In this document: positions 4,774 to 6,068 of the stretch, in pieces
Layout of the letters: each line of letters starts with the position of its first letter
Position numbering within the stretch: position 1 is the first letter of the stretch
Made by a program: the position numbers and the translations under genes
The notes under the pieces: model-generated
Seen by the model: only the letters and a program-made list of their open reading frames with translations
The model's database searches: none
What the model was told of the DNA's origin: nothing
Source: Desulfohalobiaceae bacterium
GTDB lineage: Bacteria; Desulfobacterota; Desulfovibrionia; Desulfovibrionales; Desulfothermaceae
Direction: 5' to 3'
Assembly: GCA_021737115.1 (NCBI GenBank)
Contig: JAIPER010000235.1
Location: forward strand, 1 to 6,068
Length of the DNA stretch: 6,068 nt

Positions 4774-6068
4774 ATGGCTACAGAAGTTGTCGTCCCCATG
4801 CTTGGGGTCACGGTGGAAAAGGGAAAGATTGTTGAATGGCTCAAATCTGAAGGCGATCAGGTCGAGAAAGGGGAAGCCCTGTTCGTGGTCGAGGCCGAGA
4901 AGGTCACGACAGAAGTCGAAGCTCCGGCCACGGGCGTTCTGGCCAAAATTTTCATACCAGCGGACAGGGAAATGCCGGTGTTGTCTCTGGCCGGATTGAT
5001 CATCGAGCCAGGAGAAGAGATCCCGGAGGAATATAGGAAAGTAGCTTCGCCCGCTCCACCGGAAAAGGGTGGAGGATCCTATCCGGAGCAGACTCCGGAT
5101 AGGAAAAAAAACGCACCTGAGGCCAGGGATACTGCAGTCAAGGCCGTACCGGCCGCCAGAAGGCTGGCCAGGAGAAAGGAGGTCGACCTGGCAGGTCTGT
5201 CAGGGACCGGACCTGACGGAATCATCCGCTACCAGGATGTTGAACAGGCAGCCGTTCAAGCACAAGAAACAACAGCCAAAGCCTCGACTCTGGCCTCGCG
5301 TTTTGCCGCCAAACAAGGGGTTGACCTGGACCAGGTCCAGGGAACGGGCGTTCGCGGACGCATTATGCAAAACGATGTGCAGGAGGCCTCGTCAGAACAG
5401 ACAGCGCCCGGTTTAGGCAAGGTCATCCCCATGAATTCCATGCGCCAAGTCATTGCCAGGCGCATGTCGGAGAGCGCCTTCACCGTCCCGCACATTTCCT
5501 TTTTTTCGGATATCGTTATGGATCCGCTTCTTGCCTTTCGCAAGGCCATTCTGCCGGATTTCGGGGAGCAATTTGATCTCAGGCCTTCTGTCAATGATTT
5601 TCTCATCAAAGCGGTTTCTTTGAATATTCTGGATTTTCCTATGCTCAACGCACAGCTGAAGGAAAACGAAATTCATATCATGCCCGAGATCAATGTCTGT
5701 CTGGCTGTGGCCTTGCCGGAAGGGCTGATTGTTCCGGCCCTTTCCCAGACAGACCAGGCGGGGTTCGCGGACCTGGTCAGACAGCGACGGGACCTGGTGA
5801 ACCGGGCCAAATCAGGGACATTGACCATGGACGAGCTGCAGCGGGGGACCTTTACCATCTCCAGTCTGGCCCAGTTCGATATCACCCATTTCACGGCCAT
5901 CATCAATCCGCCCCAGAGCGGAATTCTATCGGTGTGCAAGGCCAGAGATGAACTTTACCTGGATGACGGCCAGGTCAAGACCCGAAAAGTCATGACCCTC
6001 GGTCTATCCGTGGATCACCGGATTATCGACGGGGCCATGGCGGCGGATTTCCTGCAGCATCTCAAAAA
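4774..6068 (+). CDS. acoC: Dihydrolipoamide acyltransferase E2 with two E3-binding domains, 3' end cut
   Basis: The frame is open from ATG 4774 (preceded by GGGGGGAG, 13 bp after acoB) to the window end, 431 residues. E2 carries the acetyl group on its lipoyl arm and transfers it to CoA, and it forms the core of the complex. Seen in order: a lipoyl domain (1-80) with the modified lysine at K43 in EAEKVTTEVEAP; a charged, Pro-rich linker (about 85-124); a first E3-binding domain (about 125-160, VPAARRLARR to YQDV); a second E3-binding domain (about 171-206, STLASRFAAK to MQNDV, with GTGVRGRI); and the catalytic domain (about 217 on) with MRQVIARRMSES, GTFTISSL and the active-site DHRIIDG at 414-420 (H415 catalytic). 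Only about 10-20 C-terminal residues are probably missing. Two binding domains instead of one is unusual. The first lacks the usual Arg after the second Gly (GTGPDGII). The frame is intact across an A8 run near 5104. An E3 (acoL) gene may follow downstream. Confidence 0.88.
   Translation, partial: MATEVVVPMLGVTVEKGKIVEWLKSEGDQVEKGEALFVVEAEKVTTEVEAPATGVLAKIFIPADREMPVLSLAGLIIEPGEEIPEEYRKVASPAPPEKGGGSYPEQTPDRKKNAPEARDTAVKAVPAARRLARRKEVDLAGLSGTGPDGIIRYQDVEQAAVQAQETTAKASTLASRFAAKQGVDLDQVQGTGVRGRIMQNDVQEASSEQTAPGLGKVIPMNSMRQVIARRMSESAFTVPHISFFSDIVMDPLLAFRKAILPDFGEQFDLRPSVNDFLIKAVSLNILDFPMLNAQLKENEIHIMPEINVCLAVALPEGLIVPALSQTDQAGFADLVRQRRDLVNRAKSGTLTMDELQRGTFTISSLAQFDITHFTAIINPPQSGILSVCKARDELYLDDGQVKTRKVMTLGLSVDHRIIDGAMAADFLQHLK

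Noticed and set aside
5069..5416. Plus-strand frame of 115 codons inside acoC
   Set aside because: It is an out-of-frame reading of the linker and E3-binding region of acoC. The acoC frame itself is continuous, so no frameshift is needed.

Overview
The window carries an acetoin-dehydrogenase-type (aco) gene cluster arranged around one divergent intergenic region. On the minus strand, reading leftwards, are a lipoyl synthase gene (lipA, called acoS in some aco clusters) and an AcoR-like sigma-54-dependent activator that runs off the left edge. On the plus strand are acoA, acoB and acoC: the E1-alpha, E1-beta and E2 subunits of a thiamin-diphosphate/lipoate 2-oxo-acid-dehydrogenase-family complex. 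acoC is cut by the right edge close to its C-terminus. No E3 (acoL) gene, tRNA, rRNA, CRISPR array or insertion sequence is visible.

Layout: 1-1493 (-) activator, 5'-complete, with its 3' end outside; 1494-1543 short gap; 1544-2461 (-) lipA; 2462-2798 divergent control region; 2799-3770 (+) acoA; 3783-4760 (+) acoB; 4774-6068 (+) acoC. The plus-strand genes are separated by only 12-13 bp of purine-rich ribosome-binding sequence, so they almost certainly form one operon. lipA and the activator are also tandem and close (50 bp).

How they work together (inference from the families): the GAF domain of the activator senses an inducer, its AAA+ domain with an intact GAFTGA loop opens a sigma-54 promoter, and the E1/E2 genes are switched on. 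A candidate -24/-12 element sits at 2727-2742, 57 bp upstream of the acoA start. E1 decarboxylates or cleaves the substrate (acetoin in the best-known case), E2 accepts the acetyl group on its lipoyl lysine and passes it to CoA, and LipA makes the lipoyl cofactor that E2 needs.

Organism: gene content and order recall aco clusters with a lipA-like gene in anaerobic deltaproteobacteria (Desulfobacterota, Pelobacter-like). This is inference from content and style, not a phylogenetic result.

Two points stand out. First, a perfect 79-bp direct repeat (1-79 and 436-514) lies inside the activator gene, in frame. It replaces the expected continuation of the AAA+ domain with a second copy of the PAS-AAA+ linker, which means either a real tandem duplication or an assembly fault at the window edge. 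Second, the E2 protein has two consecutive E3-binding (peripheral-subunit-binding) domains instead of the usual one. I do not see an entirely new system here. The cluster is recognisable, with these local oddities.
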